Assembly: GCA_050181375.1 (NCBI GenBank)
Contig: JBFXDF010000193.1
Span: 1 to 7,591 of the forward strand
Source of the DNA: DATARH01 sp050181375
Lineage (GTDB): Bacteria > Pseudomonadota > Alphaproteobacteria > ATCC43930 > CGMCC-115725
Length of the DNA stretch: 7,591 nt
Reading direction: 5' to 3'
The position numbers were made by a program, and so were the translations under genes. The notes below the pieces were generated by a model that saw nothing but the letters and a program-made list of their open reading frames with translations, made no database searches and was not told where the DNA came from. Of the stretch, positions 5,999 to 7,591 are shown piece by piece (within the stretch, counting starts at the first letter, position 1; every line of letters starts with the position of its first letter).

Positions 5999-6712
5999 TT
6001 ATGCGCCAAGCTTGTCAGCCAGATCCTCGAAACTCTCGGCGACAAAAGTGAAATCGTGCTCGGCCTTGAAGTCGCGGGTCTGCTTTGCGCCGTGCTCGTA
6101 GGGGCGGGCGACAAAGGCCGTCTTCATGCCGTGCTCGGCGGCGCGCACGAGGTCGTTGTTGTGCGCCGCGACCATCATCACCGCGCCCGGGTCGCCGTTG
6201 CCGAGAAACTCGATCGCCGAGCGGTACATCTCGGGATCGGGCTTGTAATGCCGCACGAGGTCCGAGCCGAGCACCGCATCCCACGGCAGCCCGCAATGCT
6301 TTGCCATGTCGGTGAGGAGCCGCACGGTGCCGTTCGACAGGGTCGCGATGATGTATTTCTTCTTGATGCGGGTCAGACCGGGCACCGAGTCGGGCCACGG
6401 TTTGAGCCGGTGCCAGGTCAGGTTCAGCCACTCCTTGTCGGCTTCGTCGAGGTCGCGCACGCCGAATTTGTCGAGCAATTGGTCGAGCGCTATGCGGTGC
6501 AGCGCGTCGAGATTGGTCCACGGCAATTCGCCGGTGCGCACCTTGTTCATCGACGGCGCGTAAAGACCGCGCCATTCGTCGGCGAATTGCTGCCAGTCGA
6601 TCCCGGTAATGCCCTTGCGCGCGGCGAGGGCCTCGCCGTCGGCGGTGACGGCGCCGCGCCAATCGACCACCGTACCGAACACGTCGTGAACCAGAGCCTG
6701 CACCTCGGTCAT
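5999..6712 (-). CDS. HAD-superfamily hydrolase, haloacid dehalogenase type II-like
   Basis: The 237-residue protein has the size and motifs of (S)-2-haloacid dehalogenases, which hydrolyse 2-haloalkanoates through an aspartyl ester, with no signal peptide. Motif I is HDVFGTVVDW with nucleophile Asp10 and Thr14, at the same numbers as in Pseudomonas L-DEX. Other features are Arg48 in the cap region (EWRGLY), motif II TLSNGT (124-129, Ser126-Asn127), motif III KPDPEMY with Lys157, and motif IV VAAHNNDL (181-188) with Asp187. In L-DEX the motif IV positions are Ser175 and Asn177; here they are Ala182 and His184, so the halide/substrate pocket differs and haloacid activity is not assured. The start is fixed by AGGAGG (plus-strand 6718-6723) 5 bases upstream. 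It begins 38 bases after the CoA-transferase stop, so the two are probably one operon. HAD membership is near certain; the natural substrate is unknown. Confidence 0.9.
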   Translation of the reverse strand: MTEVQALVHDVFGTVVDWRGAVTADGEALAARKGITGIDWQQFADEWRGLYAPSMNKVRTGELPWTNLDALHRIALDQLLDKFGVRDLDEADKEWLNLTWHRLKPWPDSVPGLTRIKKKYIIATLSNGTVRLLTDMAKHCGLPWDAVLGSDLVRHYKPDPEMYRSAIEFLGNGDPGAVMMVAAHNNDLVRAAEHGMKTAFVARPYEHGAKQTRDFKAEHDFTFVAESFEDLADKLGA

Positions 6713-6750
6713 GCGAACCTCCTATCGGCGGGCCGGCTGCGGTCCGCGCG

Positions 6751-7591
6751 TCAGATGATTTTGCGCTCCCGCAACTCCGCGATTTGCGCCGGGGTGTAAC
6801 CGAGGCCCGCGAGCACGGAATCGTTATCGGCGCCGAGTTCCGGGGCGACGCCGATCTTCGGCGGGGTTTCCGAGAAATGCCACGGCGAGCCGTGCACCTT
6901 CAGCCGCTTGCCGTGTTTCGGATAGTCGATCTCGGTGACATAGCCGTTGGCCAGCACGTCGGGATCGTTCGAGGCTTCGAGCAGCGTGTTGATCGGCGCC
7001 GAGACGATGTCGGCGTCACGCAGCCTTTCGACCCAGACGTCGCGCGAGCCGGTCGCGAACAGTTCGTCGAGGGTTTGCAGCAGCCGGTCGCGCTCCTCGG
7101 CCGATTCGATGACGGCCCCGAGATCGCCGAACCCGGTCCGCTCCAGCGCCTCGTAAAACCCGAGCGCGGTCATCGCGGTTTTCCAGGCGCGCTGGCTGTT
7201 GAGCTGGAACACCAGCGGCTTGCCGTCCTTGTCATTGAAGCTGGCGCTGATGCCGGGGCGTTGCGGCGTACCGGTGATGCGTGCCTGTCCGGTGACCGGG
7301 TTGCGGTTGCGCCACATCGTCGTGGTCAGGGTCCAGCCCATCAGGCGGATCTGGCCGCCGAGCAGCGAGCAATCGACCTTCTGCCCGACCCCGGTCGCGC
7401 GCGCATGGGTCAACGCCGCCAGCGCCCCGCCAAAGGCCAGGATCGCGCAGGTCTCGTCGGCGACCGAGACGATGCCGGTCTTCAGCTTCTGCCCCGGCGT
7501 CGAATACGCCTCGGCGATGCCGCCCAGCGCCTGCGCCATCGAGTCGGTTCCGGGCAGGTGGGCGTGCGGCCCCTTCGGCCCGTAGCCCGAC
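6751..7591 (-). CDS. CaiB/BaiF family III acyl-CoA transferase (5' end outside window)
   Basis: The frame is open to the right edge (first full codon at 7590-7588) and ends with TGA at 6751-6753, giving the C-terminal 279 residues of a protein that normally has about 380-410. Family III transferases move CoA between carboxylic acids through an aspartyl-CoA anhydride. The fragment starts in the conserved stretch SGYGPKGP followed by LPGTDSMAQALGG. The next block, SVADETCAILAFGGALAAL, contains the Asp that aligns with catalytic Asp169 of formyl-CoA transferase (codon at 7458-7456). GVGQKVDCSLL and a C-terminal region ending LRERKII complete the fold. The ATG at 7539 is internal, because family sequence continues upstream of it. 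The acid substrate cannot be told from sequence. A dehalogenase-like gene directly downstream suggests a small organic-acid catabolic operon, which is inference. Confidence 0.92.
   Translation of the reverse strand, partial: SGYGPKGPHAHLPGTDSMAQALGGIAEAYSTPGQKLKTGIVSVADETCAILAFGGALAALTHARATGVGQKVDCSLLGGQIRLMGWTLTTTMWRNRNPVTGQARITGTPQRPGISASFNDKDGKPLVFQLNSQRAWKTAMTALGFYEALERTGFGDLGAVIESAEERDRLLQTLDELFATGSRDVWVERLRDADIVSAPINTLLEASNDPDVLANGYVTEIDYPKHGKRLKVHGSPWHFSETPPKIGVAPELGADNDSVLAGLGYTPAQIAELRERKII

Noticed and set aside
4721..6799. Very long open frame on the plus strand opposite ligD and the HAD gene
   Set aside because: It is antisense to two confidently identified genes whose motifs cover the same bases. 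The translation is Arg/Gln/Val-rich with no recognisable domain, and the open frame is a by-product of GC-rich codon use.

Overview
The window is GC-rich and looks like the chromosome of an alphaproteobacterium of the Bradyrhizobium/Rhodopseudomonas group. The evidence is the protein types (plant-type class II DAHP synthase, LigD in PE-LIG-POL order, a CaiB/BaiF CoA transferase), the base composition, and two dispersed-type palindromic intergenic repeats. The assignment is inference; there is no rRNA or other marker gene here.

Layout. Positions 1-194 are an RNA leader. It holds a 20-codon open frame with a Phe-Trp-Tyr codon run and a further Tyr, then four segments that can fold into mutually exclusive hairpins, the last being a strong terminator-like stem. 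A class II DAHP synthase gene (aroG, 195-1646, +) follows. It is the first step of the pathway that makes Phe, Trp and Tyr, so the leader reads as a ribosome-mediated attenuator. Next is a structured repeat-like element (1691-1847) whose right end contains the start codon of a nicotinate phosphoribosyltransferase-like gene (1843-2973, +). A second palindromic element (about 2993-3112) separates this gene from the convergent block on the minus strand.

The minus-strand block, read right to left, starts with a family III (CaiB/BaiF) acyl-CoA transferase whose 5' end lies beyond the window (6751-7591). A HAD-type 2-haloacid dehalogenase-like hydrolase follows (5999-6712), 38 bases downstream with its own strong ribosome binding site, so the two are probably co-transcribed. 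After a 108-base gap comes ligD (3137-5890), the multidomain ligase of bacterial non-homologous end joining. The gap holds a candidate general-stress (EcfG-type) promoter, which suggests ligD is expressed on its own under stress. No ku gene is visible.

The most notable item is the aroG leader. Peptide codons, stop position and competing stems all fit a textbook attenuator sensing all three aromatic amino acids at once.
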